From an uncultured Tissierellia bacterium (GTDB taxonomy: Bacteria > Bacillota > Clostridia > Tissierellales > Peptoniphilaceae), in contig CABTYV010000002.1 in NCBI GenBank assembly GCA_902489145.1, positions 1-52,395 of the forward strand: DNA of 52,395 nt, written 5' to 3'. The notes under the pieces were generated by a model. It saw nothing but the letters and a program-made list of their open reading frames with translations, had not been told where the DNA came from and searched no databases. Below, one piece after another: positions 16,976 to 24,662 of this stretch. How positions within the stretch are numbered: the first letter of the stretch is position 1; the number at the start of each line of letters is the position of its first letter. The position numbers were made by a program, and so were the translations under genes.

Positions 16976-18010
16976 ATGCATCTGGGTGGAATATTCGTAG
17001 ATCAGGAAGTAAGGGCGGAAGAAAACCACTATTTCGCCACAAAAAGAGATCCAAAAACGGATGATTTGCGCTATCTCATGTCCGGACGGTGTGCCATTGA
17101 CCTGGTGCTCCAGGACCTCCTGCACAAACATCCAGAGGTCAAGACTTGTCTATTGCCGGCCTATACCTGTGAGACGGTTGTCGCTCCCTTTATAAAAGAA
17201 GGCTTTCGCATCACCTATTATGATTTAGATGATCAGCTCCGTCCCCTCCCCCCCTCTCCGGAGGAGGCCCAGGTCGACGTCGTCCTGCTCTGTCACTATT
17301 TCGGCTTTCAGACCTACGATGATGCCTTCTTAAAGAGCGTCCTGCTCCATCATCCAGTGGTGATCGAGGATGCAACGCACAACCTCTTTAGTGAGGCGGG
17401 CTTTGAAGCTCATGCCCACTATGTGGCGGGTAGCTTCCGAAAGTGGTGCGCCATATCCTGTGGCGGGTTTGCCCTGGTGCGCCAGGACCGTTTTCAGATC
17501 GAGCCCACCCCTATTAACGAGGAACATCTGCGGCTGCGCCAGCAGATCGCCAAGGATTATAAAAGGGAACCTCAAAAAGGGGAAGCCCGCTTCTGGGAGG
17601 CCGAGCTTCAGCTTCGCTCCGTCTTCGGGGCCCAAGCCAGCGATGACGAGTCGATTGACTTGATCCATCACCTGCCCCTCTCCTTGATCAAGGAGAAAAG
17701 AAGAGCCAATTATCAAGCCTACCTGGACAATTGGCAGGCTCCAGCGCTTACGCCGCTCTTCCCAACGCTTCCGGATGGTATCGTCCCCAGCCACTTCCCC
17801 CTCCGCTGCCGGGACCGCAACGCCCTCAAGGCGACGCTCCTGGAGCGAGGCATCCGCGCCAGCCTCTTCTGGCCCCGCCATCCTGGCATGGATACCAGCC
17901 GCCTTTCCTGCGATTGTCTCTATGATCAACTCCTCTGTCTGCCCTGTGACCAACGCATGGACGAGGCAGATGTCCGCTATATCTGTGCGTCCTGCAGGGA
18001 TCTGGCCTAA
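16976..18010 (+). CDS. DegT/DnrJ-like PLP-dependent aminotransferase family protein, substrate unknown
   Basis: A 344-residue protein with the fold-type-I PLP pattern of sugar aminotransferases: LLPAYTCETVVAPF near residue 63, the cofactor-ring Asp in IEDATHNLF near 130, and the Schiff-base lysine in SFRKWCAISCGGFAL near 160. Members usually transfer an amino group to a nucleotide-linked keto sugar. No sugar-nucleotide, glycosyltransferase or capsule gene lies nearby, so the substrate is open. The C-terminal 35 residues carry five Cys (SCDCLYDQLLCLPC and ICASC), unusual for the family and suggestive of metal binding or disulfides. GGAGACGGATC before the ATG supports the start. Two strong terminators follow. 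Confidence 0.75.
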   Translation: MHLGGIFVDQEVRAEENHYFATKRDPKTDDLRYLMSGRCAIDLVLQDLLHKHPEVKTCLLPAYTCETVVAPFIKEGFRITYYDLDDQLRPLPPSPEEAQVDVVLLCHYFGFQTYDDAFLKSVLLHHPVVIEDATHNLFSEAGFEAHAHYVAGSFRKWCAISCGGFALVRQDRFQIEPTPINEEHLRLRQQIAKDYKREPQKGEARFWEAELQLRSVFGAQASDDESIDLIHHLPLSLIKEKRRANYQAYLDNWQAPALTPLFPTLPDGIVPSHFPLRCRDRNALKATLLERGIRASLFWPRHPGMDTSRLSCDCLYDQLLCLPCDQRMDEADVRYICASCRDLA

Positions 18011-18042
18011 GCGCCGGGCCTCCTGCCCATTTCATTTGTTTT

Positions 18043-18078
18043 CCCTCCGACAGCCGGCGAAAGCCGGCTGTCTTTTAT
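18043..18078 (+). terminator. Intrinsic terminator 1 after the DegT-like gene
   Basis: GACAGCCGGC (18049-18058) pairs perfectly with GCCGGCTGTC (18063-18072) closed by a GAAA tetraloop and followed by TTTT. Confidence 0.9.
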
Positions 18079-18121
18079 TGACCTATTCCGTCGCCCCTTC
18101 TCCTTGCCCCCTCATTCGCAG

Positions 18122-18161
18122 AAGGCCTGGCTTATGCACCCGCATAAGCCAGGCCTTTTTT
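18122..18161 (+). terminator. Intrinsic terminator 2, 16-bp perfect stem
   Basis: AAGGCCTGGCTTATGC (18122-18137), loop ACCC, then the exact complement (18142-18157) followed by a run of T. The T-run is on the plus-strand side, so it acts as a second plus-strand terminator. No T-run follows on the minus strand, so it serves the converging symporter gene less well. Confidence 0.88.
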
Positions 18162-18242
18162 ACAGGTAGACTTTTCTTGTCTTACCGGAGAGCCGTTCAC
18201 GCCCCCTTTTCAAGCACAGCATGGATTGGGATAAGAATGGCC

Positions 18243-19478
18243 CTAGGAGGAAAGTCCCATTTTTTTCTCACGCTTCTCTTCCAGCTTAGATACCAGAACA
18301 GTCCCCGCCAGATCCCCTAAACAGTTGTTCGTGGTCGTACCCATGTCAAATAGACGATAGAAGGCCGCGATGATGCCCACAATTTCCGTCGGTAAGGCAA
18401 AAGCCTCGACCATCACCAGGAGCTTAACGATACCACTGCCTGGGATGCCGCCGCCTCCGGTTGAGAGAATGGCGGATAGCAGAACAACGCGGAACATCAT
18501 TTCCAAGCTCACCTGTTGTCCACACACCTGTGCAATAAACATGATCACGCAACCGTACAGGATGACACTGCCATCATAGTTCATCTGTGAACCAAGTGGC
18601 ACGGTAAAGCTGGAGATGCGGTCTGGTACATCAAATTTTTCACGAGCCACCTGCATACTGACAGGAATCGCTGCCACGCTAGAACAGGTGGAAAGCGTGT
18701 AGACCCAGAGCTCTGCCGTTTCGCGAATGAAGCGGAAGGGCGAAATGCCGGCCCCAATCCACATGACCGATCCATAAACCAGAAGGATATGGAGCAGACA
18801 AGCCAGATAATAGGTGCCAAGCAGGGTGGCCATGGAGCTAAAGATGCTGGTTCCATATTTGCCGAAGGAGGCCCCCATCAGGAAGAAGATCCCAATCGGC
18901 GATACCTTCATGATCATTCCGATCAGGGAGAAAACCAAGCTGCAAAGCGCATCGCAGCCCGAGATTAGCTTTTGCCGCTTCTCTTTATCCTTCACCAGCA
19001 TAATAGCGAGTCCCAACATAACCGAGATGACAACCGTCTGCAAAATATTGCTCTCAGAAAAGGTCACAAACATATTCGAAGAAAACATATTGGTAAAGAA
19101 CTGTGCCACCGTAATATTGGCCGTACCCTTAATTTCCTTGCTGGCTAAACCCGTAAAGTTCGCATGGACGCCCGGCTTGAGGATGGAGGCAGTAGCCAAG
19201 CCAATCACAGAGGCGATCAATGTGGTAAGTACATAGTAAACCATGATCCGTACGGCAATGCGTCCCAGCGATTTCAGGTCCTTTTGAGAGGTGATGCCGG
19301 TGATGATGGTCATCAATACCATCGGTACAACGATCATTTTAATGCAGTTGAGCCAGATGGTCCCGATAAATTCCAGCTGCACCATGGCATCCCCAAAGAG
19401 CAGTCCAAAAACGGCGCCGAGGATCATGGTGGTAAACACTTGCATACTCAAGCCAATCTTTTTTCCTGCAATAGTCAT
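18243..19478 (-). CDS. DAACS-family sodium/proton:amino-acid symporter, neutral amino-acid type predicted
   Basis: Secondary transporter with eight membrane helices and two re-entrant hairpins, 411 residues. Family landmarks are HP1 STCSSVAAIPVSM near residue 260, the TM7 motif NYDGS near 297 (NMDGT in GltPh), HP2 GGGGIPGSG near 340, and TM8 DMGTTTNNCLGDLAGT near 378. In glutamate/aspartate carriers the residue after DMG is an Arg that binds the substrate side-chain carboxylate (R397 of GltPh). Here it is Thr, as in ASCT/SstT-like neutral carriers. I therefore predict serine, threonine or alanine uptake, which fits the adjacent threonine-aldolase-like gene in the same transcript. Confidence 0.88.
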   Translation of the reverse strand: MTIAGKKIGLSMQVFTTMILGAVFGLLFGDAMVQLEFIGTIWLNCIKMIVVPMVLMTIITGITSQKDLKSLGRIAVRIMVYYVLTTLIASVIGLATASILKPGVHANFTGLASKEIKGTANITVAQFFTNMFSSNMFVTFSESNILQTVVISVMLGLAIMLVKDKEKRQKLISGCDALCSLVFSLIGMIMKVSPIGIFFLMGASFGKYGTSIFSSMATLLGTYYLACLLHILLVYGSVMWIGAGISPFRFIRETAELWVYTLSTCSSVAAIPVSMQVAREKFDVPDRISSFTVPLGSQMNYDGSVILYGCVIMFIAQVCGQQVSLEMMFRVVLLSAILSTGGGGIPGSGIVKLLVMVEAFALPTEIVGIIAAFYRLFDMGTTTNNCLGDLAGTVLVSKLEEKREKKMGLSS

Positions 19479-19498
19479 AAGATGTTGCTCTCCTTTCT

Positions 19499-20542
19499 TT
19501 ACAGTTCTTGATCCAATTGAAGTAGGATTTCCGCGGTCTTTTCCGCGTCCTCTTTGGAAATCCCTTTATAAAAAACGAGACGAACGCAATAGTCGGTCCG
19601 GATGGGACGGATCCATAGTCCCCTATCCTTGGCTCGTTTGCAAAAGTCGTTCGCTCGAATGCCCGCCTCCGTTAGATCCAGCATAAGGATATTGGTCTCC
19701 ACCTTTTCCTGCAGTTTGACTTTATGGAGCTTTCCTTTGAGCCTTTGATGGACCAATTGAGCATGATCAATATCTTCCTGTAGTCTTTCAACATTATGAT
19801 CCAAGGCATAAATGGCAGGGGCTGCAATGATGCCGGCCTGGCGCATAACCCCGCCGAAAAGCTTACGATTGACCCTTGCTTTTTGACAGAAGTCCTCGGT
19901 TCCACACAGTAAAGAGCCTACTGGCGCGCCTAATCCCTTAGAGACACAGAACATCACAGAATCCACATACTGGCAGATTTGGTCCACGGTCGTTTTTAAA
20001 TAAGCCGCCGCATGGAAAAGTCGGGCGCCGTCCAGATGGATCGGCACACCATGTCGATCCGCTACCTTTCGAATTTGAGCCATCCGGTCCAGGTCAATGC
20101 AGTAGCCGCCGGAAAAATTGTGCGAATTTTCCAAGCAGAGTAAGGAAGCTCCGCTTTCGCTGAGCAGGCGGTCAATCTCCTCTGGATCGGGCATATGATC
20201 CTGGTCCAAGTGATAACAAACGGGCTGTAAACGGCCAAAATTTTCCTCAAAAACAAACTTTTCCGTCACCAGGATATGTTGTTCTTCTTCCACAAGAATG
20301 TGCGCTCCTGCTCGTGCATGCGTCATGACGGCAACGGTATTCCCAAAGGTGCCGGTTGGCATCAGGATAGCCGCTTCTTTATGAGTCAGGTGAGCCGCCT
20401 GATCCTCTAGTTGATTGACCGTTACATCCTCTCCCCGGCCTCGTGCGTCGGTCCGTCCATCATCTCCCAGCTTCGCCGTCAAAATAGTCGAAAGCATCGC
20501 CTCATCCGGCATAGTAAGTGTATCGCTGCGTAAATCGATCAT
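19499..20542 (-). CDS. Threonine aldolase / beta-eliminating lyase family PLP enzyme
   Basis: A 347-residue PLP enzyme of the GLY1 family, which typically splits threonine or allo-threonine to glycine and acetaldehyde. It starts with IDLRSDTLTMPDEAML and has the GDDG-R-D segment near residue 27, LENSHNFSGGYCID (ENTHN box), the cofactor Asp/Arg in HLDGARLFHAA near 165, and the PLP lysine in CVSKGLGAPVGS near 198. The chosen ATG at 20542 has AAGGGGTGA nine bases upstream; an in-frame GTG four codons earlier lies within that ribosome site. It is followed 20 bases later by the symporter gene. Glycine so formed could feed glycine reductase. Confidence 0.88.
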   Translation of the reverse strand: MIDLRSDTLTMPDEAMLSTILTAKLGDDGRTDARGRGEDVTVNQLEDQAAHLTHKEAAILMPTGTFGNTVAVMTHARAGAHILVEEEQHILVTEKFVFEENFGRLQPVCYHLDQDHMPDPEEIDRLLSESGASLLCLENSHNFSGGYCIDLDRMAQIRKVADRHGVPIHLDGARLFHAAAYLKTTVDQICQYVDSVMFCVSKGLGAPVGSLLCGTEDFCQKARVNRKLFGGVMRQAGIIAAPAIYALDHNVERLQEDIDHAQLVHQRLKGKLHKVKLQEKVETNILMLDLTEAGIRANDFCKRAKDRGLWIRPIRTDYCVRLVFYKGISKEDAEKTAEILLQLDQEL

Positions 20543-20613
20543 CTTTTTATTCACCCCTTCTAATAAAAACGTTATCTTTATTTAATCAGAGACTTGCAAA
20601 ATAGGCAAATATA

Positions 20614-20627
20614 AATATAATTATATT
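20614..20627. promoter_or_regulatory. Candidate LysR-type operator between the lyase and LysR genes
   Basis: A perfect 14-base palindrome AATATAATTATATT containing T-N11-A spacing, central in the divergent promoter region. The position suits binding by the adjacent LysR protein, but AT-rich palindromes are common, so this is tentative. Confidence 0.35.
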
Positions 20628-20659
20628 AGTATAGTTGTTTATCTATATTGGAGGCTGCC

Positions 20660-21604
20660 ATGTTTCAAAATATGGAATATGTTTACTTGGTGTATAAAGA
20701 GCGGAGCTTTAGCAAGGCTGCAGAAAAGCTTCATATTGCTCAATCTTCCTTGAGTGCGATGATCCAAAAAATAGAAGAAAATGCAGGGACGAAAATATTT
20801 GACCGAAAAACAAGGCCCATCTCTCTAACGCCATTTGGCATTGAATTTATTCGAGCCATTGAACAAATTAGTGAAATCGAAGACCACCTACACCATTATG
20901 TTGATGAATTGCATACCTTGGAAACAGGAGATCTCTCGGTTGGCGTGAGCAACCTGAGCATCCCCTACCTCATTCCGCAAAGGATCGCCCATTTTAAAAA
21001 ACAATATCCGAAAATACGTCTGCGTATGATGGAGGCCTCCACATTAGACAGCAAACAAATGCTGGATGGTGGTGACCTGGACCTTATTATTACCAATCGA
21101 CCGCTGGAGCATGCTCGTTATGAAACCATTCCCTGCTACAGCGAAAGCCTGTTGGTGGCTGCGCCATTCACCTGGGCAGGCGCCGAAAAATATCGGTCCT
21201 ACCAATTAAGTGAGGATGAAGTGGGCGAAAAAGCGATTTCATTGCCCGACCAGCGCTGCCTTTCATTACAGGTTTTTCACACACTTCCCTTTGTGCTGTT
21301 ACATGATGGAAACTATTTGCGGCGTTGCTGCGAGAAAATGTTTGAAGAGGCTGGCTTTCATCCTGATATCATTCTGGAGGTCGAAAACTCCTCGATTGCC
21401 TATAATTTTTCACGTTTGGGTCTGGGTGCCTCCATTCTCAGCAGTGTGCTAGTAGAAAAACTTTACCAAAACAACCTGCTTCTTTTTTACAAGCCAAGCA
21501 GCGAATATGCCCTTCGGAAAGGCTTTATTTGCTACAAAAAAGGCCGTTTTGTTACCTCTGCCATGCGGCAATTTATCAAAGCCATGCTGAAAGAAGCCCT
21601 CTAG
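20660..21604 (+). CDS. LysR-family transcriptional regulator
   Basis: A 314-residue LTTR. The N-terminal helix-turn-helix (about 1-60) includes VYKERSFSKAAEKLHIAQSS followed by LSAMIQKIE and FDRKTRPISLTPFG. The effector domain (about 85-300) shows GDLSVGVSNLSIPYLIPQRI and DGGDLDLIITNRPL. GGAGG before the ATG at 20660 fixes the start. It is divergent from the lyase-symporter pair, the usual arrangement for an LTTR and its targets, so it likely responds to an amino acid handled by them. Its end lies only nine bases from the converging second IIB gene, with no terminator between. Confidence 0.92.
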   Translation: MFQNMEYVYLVYKERSFSKAAEKLHIAQSSLSAMIQKIEENAGTKIFDRKTRPISLTPFGIEFIRAIEQISEIEDHLHHYVDELHTLETGDLSVGVSNLSIPYLIPQRIAHFKKQYPKIRLRMMEASTLDSKQMLDGGDLDLIITNRPLEHARYETIPCYSESLLVAAPFTWAGAEKYRSYQLSEDEVGEKAISLPDQRCLSLQVFHTLPFVLLHDGNYLRRCCEKMFEEAGFHPDIILEVENSSIAYNFSRLGLGASILSSVLVEKLYQNNLLLFYKPSSEYALRKGFICYKKGRFVTSAMRQFIKAMLKEAL

Positions 21605-21613
21605 CATCCTGAC

Positions 21614-22078
21614 CTAGACTGTAAAATAGGTTTTTGTATCATAGGGACTGGTCTGAAAATAGAGCTTAATGCCTGCCTTCTGAATATGGGTCAAACTATC
21701 TATTTCTTCAGGCGTAAAATAGTTTTTTATACTCTTTAATAGACCCTTGCTGGCCGGATAAGGCAGCTGAATTTCATCCGGGTGAAATCCTAATTCTACC
21801 GTGTTTTTTGCGGTATGAATATCTGAAAAAATCACAATCGCGCTGAACTTTCCTTCCTTCTGACAAAGTTGGACCAGTTCGTCTGGGCGGTAAATTTTGA
21901 TTTCGATGGACTTTGGTAAACAGAGTTGGATCACGGAAGAAATAAACGAATCAGCCGCATATTCCGGATTAATAATCCAGATTTGTTTCACGTCGATAAA
22001 CTGCGTCCAATACAGCTGAACGGTCGCATGTAGAAGTCGTGCATCAATCCGGACCAATTTTATCCCCTTCTCAGCCAT
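21614..22078 (-). CDS. Divergent PTS EIIB-like protein, mannose family
   Basis: A 154-residue protein with the mannose-family IIB fold pattern: KLVRIDARLLHATVQLYW at the N-terminus, WIINPEYAAD after the second strand, KIYRPDELVQL, IVIFSDIHTAKNTVELG and the closing GIKLYFQTSP. The phosphorylated His of DxRLIHGQV is kept, but its surroundings read DARLLHATV, so the Gly and Gln next to it are changed. It overlaps the end of the CdaR-type regulator gene by eight bases. A full canonical IIB is already encoded at 26257-26739, so this copy may be regulatory, for example a phosphorylation-dependent partner of the regulator. That role is inference. Confidence 0.8.
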   Translation of the reverse strand: MAEKGIKLVRIDARLLHATVQLYWTQFIDVKQIWIINPEYAADSFISSVIQLCLPKSIEIKIYRPDELVQLCQKEGKFSAIVIFSDIHTAKNTVELGFHPDEIQLPYPASKGLLKSIKNYFTPEEIDSLTHIQKAGIKLYFQTSPYDTKTYFTV

Positions 22079-23156
22079 TGAAGCCACCCACCTTTATTTT
22101 ATTGAATCGTTCCTTCAATGCAAAATATAAAAACATCAGAATAACCTTCCCTTCGAAGGTGTTACGTATGTCTATATTAAAAATTTGCTCATATTTTTTA
22201 ATTTTGTAAATAAGAGTGTTTCGATGTGTAAAAATCGCCTTGGCTGTTTTTGACAGGTTAAAATCATTGTTGAGTAGCGCCTCCGCAATTTCGTAAAAAT
22301 CCTCTTGATCTTTCTCCTGCAAGAGTGTTAGGGGGAAGTTGAAAAGCGACTCATAAAAGGAACTGCCCACCTGATCGGTCAGATAGTCAGTGATGTGATC
22401 ATAAATCGATCGCACACCAATCTTCTGTCCGACCTTAAAGCGGCTTAGCCATTTGCAATTCTCATAGGAACGGTAGTAATGGACAATCTTATCTTGTATG
22501 GCACCAATATAAAAACGACATGGACGAAAGCCATAATCCGGCAGTCTTTTTACAAAGTGGAAGAGATAGGGAATCATATCCTGCATTTCTTCCATTCCAG
22601 CCAGATCCTTAAAGATAATCATATGCTTTTTATCTAGAACTGCAATAATGCTCTGCTCACATTCAGGATACATTTTAAGCTTAATGACATTATGAGGAGA
22701 TAGGTCGGAGTCTGAGTCAACTAGAATCGCAGCACGAGGAAGCTTCAAATTAATATTCATCTCCTTGGCCAACTCAATGATTTGATTAAAATCAAAGTCG
22801 GTCATGTGCAAAATCATCTTAACCAGCTTTTCATCATTGGAGATGCGTCTACTGATGCGTTTCTGGCTCTTCTCATACAAAAGTCGCACATAAAGCGACT
22901 CATAAAGCAAGTGCCCTACAATCGGCAGATTGCTATCTTCTCCTCGTACCCAAAGATAGCCGAAGGCTTCGCCAGAAACTTCTAACTCAAAAATAAGCTC
23001 CTGCTCCTTTTGATCAGTAGGATCAATTTTTCTGCCTACAAAACGCTGGTCACTGCAGAGCGTAACAATCGAGTCGCGATTGATTAAACCAATTATATAA
23101 TTGGAATTAATATTGACAACGTGAATGAATTCGGTAAAAATTTCATGAATTTCCAT
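22071..23156 (-). CDS. CdaR/PucR-type transcriptional regulator of sugar-acid utilisation
   Basis: A 361-residue regulator. The N-terminal third (about 1-105) resembles the sugar-diacid-recognition region of CdaR proteins, with GEAFGYLWVRG. The middle is a degenerate GGDEF-like segment. The C-terminus is a PucR helix-turn-helix (about 290-345) with NNDFNLSKTAKAIFTHRNTL followed by IYKIKKYEQIF, the most conserved part of the family. These proteins usually activate genes for glycerate, glucarate or other sugar acids. GGAGG lies before the ATG at 23156. It is placed between IIA and the second IIB genes, so it most likely controls this PTS locus. The gene is visibly AT-richer than the flanking chromosome. 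Confidence 0.85.
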   Translation of the reverse strand: MEIHEIFTEFIHVVNINSNYIIGLINRDSIVTLCSDQRFVGRKIDPTDQKEQELIFELEVSGEAFGYLWVRGEDSNLPIVGHLLYESLYVRLLYEKSQKRISRRISNDEKLVKMILHMTDFDFNQIIELAKEMNINLKLPRAAILVDSDSDLSPHNVIKLKMYPECEQSIIAVLDKKHMIIFKDLAGMEEMQDMIPYLFHFVKRLPDYGFRPCRFYIGAIQDKIVHYYRSYENCKWLSRFKVGQKIGVRSIYDHITDYLTDQVGSSFYESLFNFPLTLLQEKDQEDFYEIAEALLNNDFNLSKTAKAIFTHRNTLIYKIKKYEQIFNIDIRNTFEGKVILMFLYFALKERFNKIKVGGFNG

Positions 23157-23209
23157 CGACACCTCCTTCCCCCATTGCCCTTTCAGATCAAAAAAGCGAA
23201 CTTTGAGTT

Positions 23210-23599
23210 CTATTCTACTATATGAAACGCTTCTTCATAGGTTTTTTTTACCTGATCCTTCAATCCCGCTACATCGTCTGGATGGTCTTGCAGGTATAAA
23301 TAACTTTCAATCAACAGTGGAAGATTCAGGCCGGTGATTAAGGTAAGGTCATACTTTTTCGCTAGAAAAGTAAACGCATTACTGGGGGTTCCCCCACGCA
23401 AATCCACCAAAACGATATCTCCTGGTTGATAGTGGATGTTAATCAATTGTTCCGCTTTTTCCAGGTAATCCTTTAATGATTCCGTCGGTAAAAGGGGGCA
23501 TGGATAAGTGTTTTGCATTTCACCAATAATCATTTGAGCGGATTGCATGATCTCCTTGCAGAAATCACCATGTGTTCCAATATAAATCGTGTGTTTCAC
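23210..23599 (-). CDS. PTS EIIA component, mannose family
   Basis: A 129-residue stand-alone IIA domain. It opens with KHTIYIGTHGDFCKEIMQSA; the His of THG is the expected phosphorylation site that receives phosphate from HPr. The second hallmark is IVLVDLRGGTPSNAF near residue 70, then LITGLNLPLLIE. The GTG at 23599 is preceded by GGAG at the right distance, so I prefer it to a TTG six codons upstream. It passes phosphate to the IIB encoded at the head of the locus. A terminator hairpin separates it from the dehydrogenase gene. Confidence 0.92.
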   Translation of the reverse strand: MKHTIYIGTHGDFCKEIMQSAQMIIGEMQNTYPCPLLPTESLKDYLEKAEQLINIHYQPGDIVLVDLRGGTPSNAFTFLAKKYDLTLITGLNLPLLIESYLYLQDHPDDVAGLKDQVKKTYEEAFHIVE

Positions 23600-23642
23600 T
23601 GTTTCTCCTTCTTTCAAAAAAGTTCGATATAGTTGCTCAAAA

Positions 23643-23684
23643 AGGGCAAGCCCCTCCGATCAGATTCTAAAATCAGGGGGGCTT
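23643..23684 (-). terminator. Intrinsic terminator inside the PTS gene cluster
   Basis: A stem of 13 pairs with one mismatch, AAGCCCCTC.GAT with ATC.GGGGGGCTT (23648-23660 with 23672-23684), has an 11-base loop and is followed on the minus strand by TTTTT. It lies between the dehydrogenase stop and the IIA start, so IIA, the regulator and the second IIB may be expressed less than, or separately from, IIB-IIC-IID. Confidence 0.75.
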
Positions 23685-23730
23685 TTCCTTAAACAGCTAG
23701 CTAAGACCGACTGCGTCTCCAACGACACGT

Positions 23731-24654
23731 CTACAGATGCTTCAAGATTTGTTCCGTTGCACGTATGCAGGTTCTTCTTTCTGCTTCCTCGGTTCTTGCC
23801 GCTGTATGCGGGGTTAAATAGAAGTTAGAAAGTGAAAGAAGAGGGTTTCCCTCCTGCGGGGGTTCGGGATCAAATACATCGAAATAAGCGGCATGGAGTG
23901 GGCCTTTTTGAAGTGCTTCAAAAAGGGCTTCCTGGTCCACCAATTCACCTCGTGCGGTATTGATCAGGCAGCTGTTTTTCTTCATTGTTGCAAGCCGGAA
24001 TGGGTCAATCATTCCCCGTGTTTCATCCGTTAAGGGCACATGAATGCTCACGTAGTCACAGTGTCGAAAAAGCTGATCGGCCTCTTCGACATGAACGTGA
24101 TATTTTTGTGCTTCCTCCGGATCGATGGCCAGGGCGTCCGACACAAAAACGTCCATCTCCAGTCCTCTCGCATACTGAGCCAGGTATTTACCAATGCGGC
24201 CAAAACCTAAAATGCCCAAAGATTTGCCAGCCACTTCTCCACCTGTCCGCTTGATCCAGTGACCGGAACGTACCTCGTTCACTGATTGCGTCAAATTTTT
24301 AGCATGATCCAAGATCATCGCGAGCACGTGTTCCGCTACCGCGCGTGAATTGGTGCCGATGCAGCGTTCCACCGCAATTCCGTTCATCTGGCAATAAGAA
24401 AGATCAATGTTATCGACACCGACTCCAAATTTACAAACCACTTTGAGCTGCTTGCATTGGGCTAAAGTATCCCGGTCCAACCGATCGACGCCGACGATGA
24501 TGGCATCGGCGTCCCGAATCAATGACACAAATTGCTCGTGCGAATAGGCTTCTCCTGTATCATTGTAATGAACTTCATGTCCTGCTTCTTCCATTCGAGC
24601 AATCTCGTCCAGCCCGAATCGGGCAAATCCTCGAGGCGTAATAACTACTTTCAT
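23731..24654 (-). CDS. D-2-hydroxyacid dehydrogenase family oxidoreductase
   Basis: A 307-residue NAD(P)-dependent dehydrogenase. The Rossmann motif GILGFGRIGKYLAQYARGL is near residue 147. The catalytic Arg is in NTARGELVD near 228, the Glu in FDPEPPQEGNPL near 260, and the His in TPHTAARTEEAE near 280. The family reduces 2-keto acids, and members in sugar-acid operons (KguD type) reduce 2-ketogluconate 6-phosphate to 6-phosphogluconate. Directly behind PTS IID genes, with KDPG aldolase encoded nearby, such a phosphorylated keto-sugar acid is the likely substrate, but glyoxylate or phosphoglycerate activity cannot be excluded. AGGAGG precedes the ATG. Confidence 0.88.
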   Translation of the reverse strand: MKVVITPRGFARFGLDEIARMEEAGHEVHYNDTGEAYSHEQFVSLIRDADAIIVGVDRLDRDTLAQCKQLKVVCKFGVGVDNIDLSYCQMNGIAVERCIGTNSRAVAEHVLAMILDHAKNLTQSVNEVRSGHWIKRTGGEVAGKSLGILGFGRIGKYLAQYARGLEMDVFVSDALAIDPEEAQKYHVHVEEADQLFRHCDYVSIHVPLTDETRGMIDPFRLATMKKNSCLINTARGELVDQEALFEALQKGPLHAAYFDVFDPEPPQEGNPLLSLSNFYLTPHTAARTEEAERRTCIRATEQILKHL

Positions 24655-24662
24655 AGGGCCTC

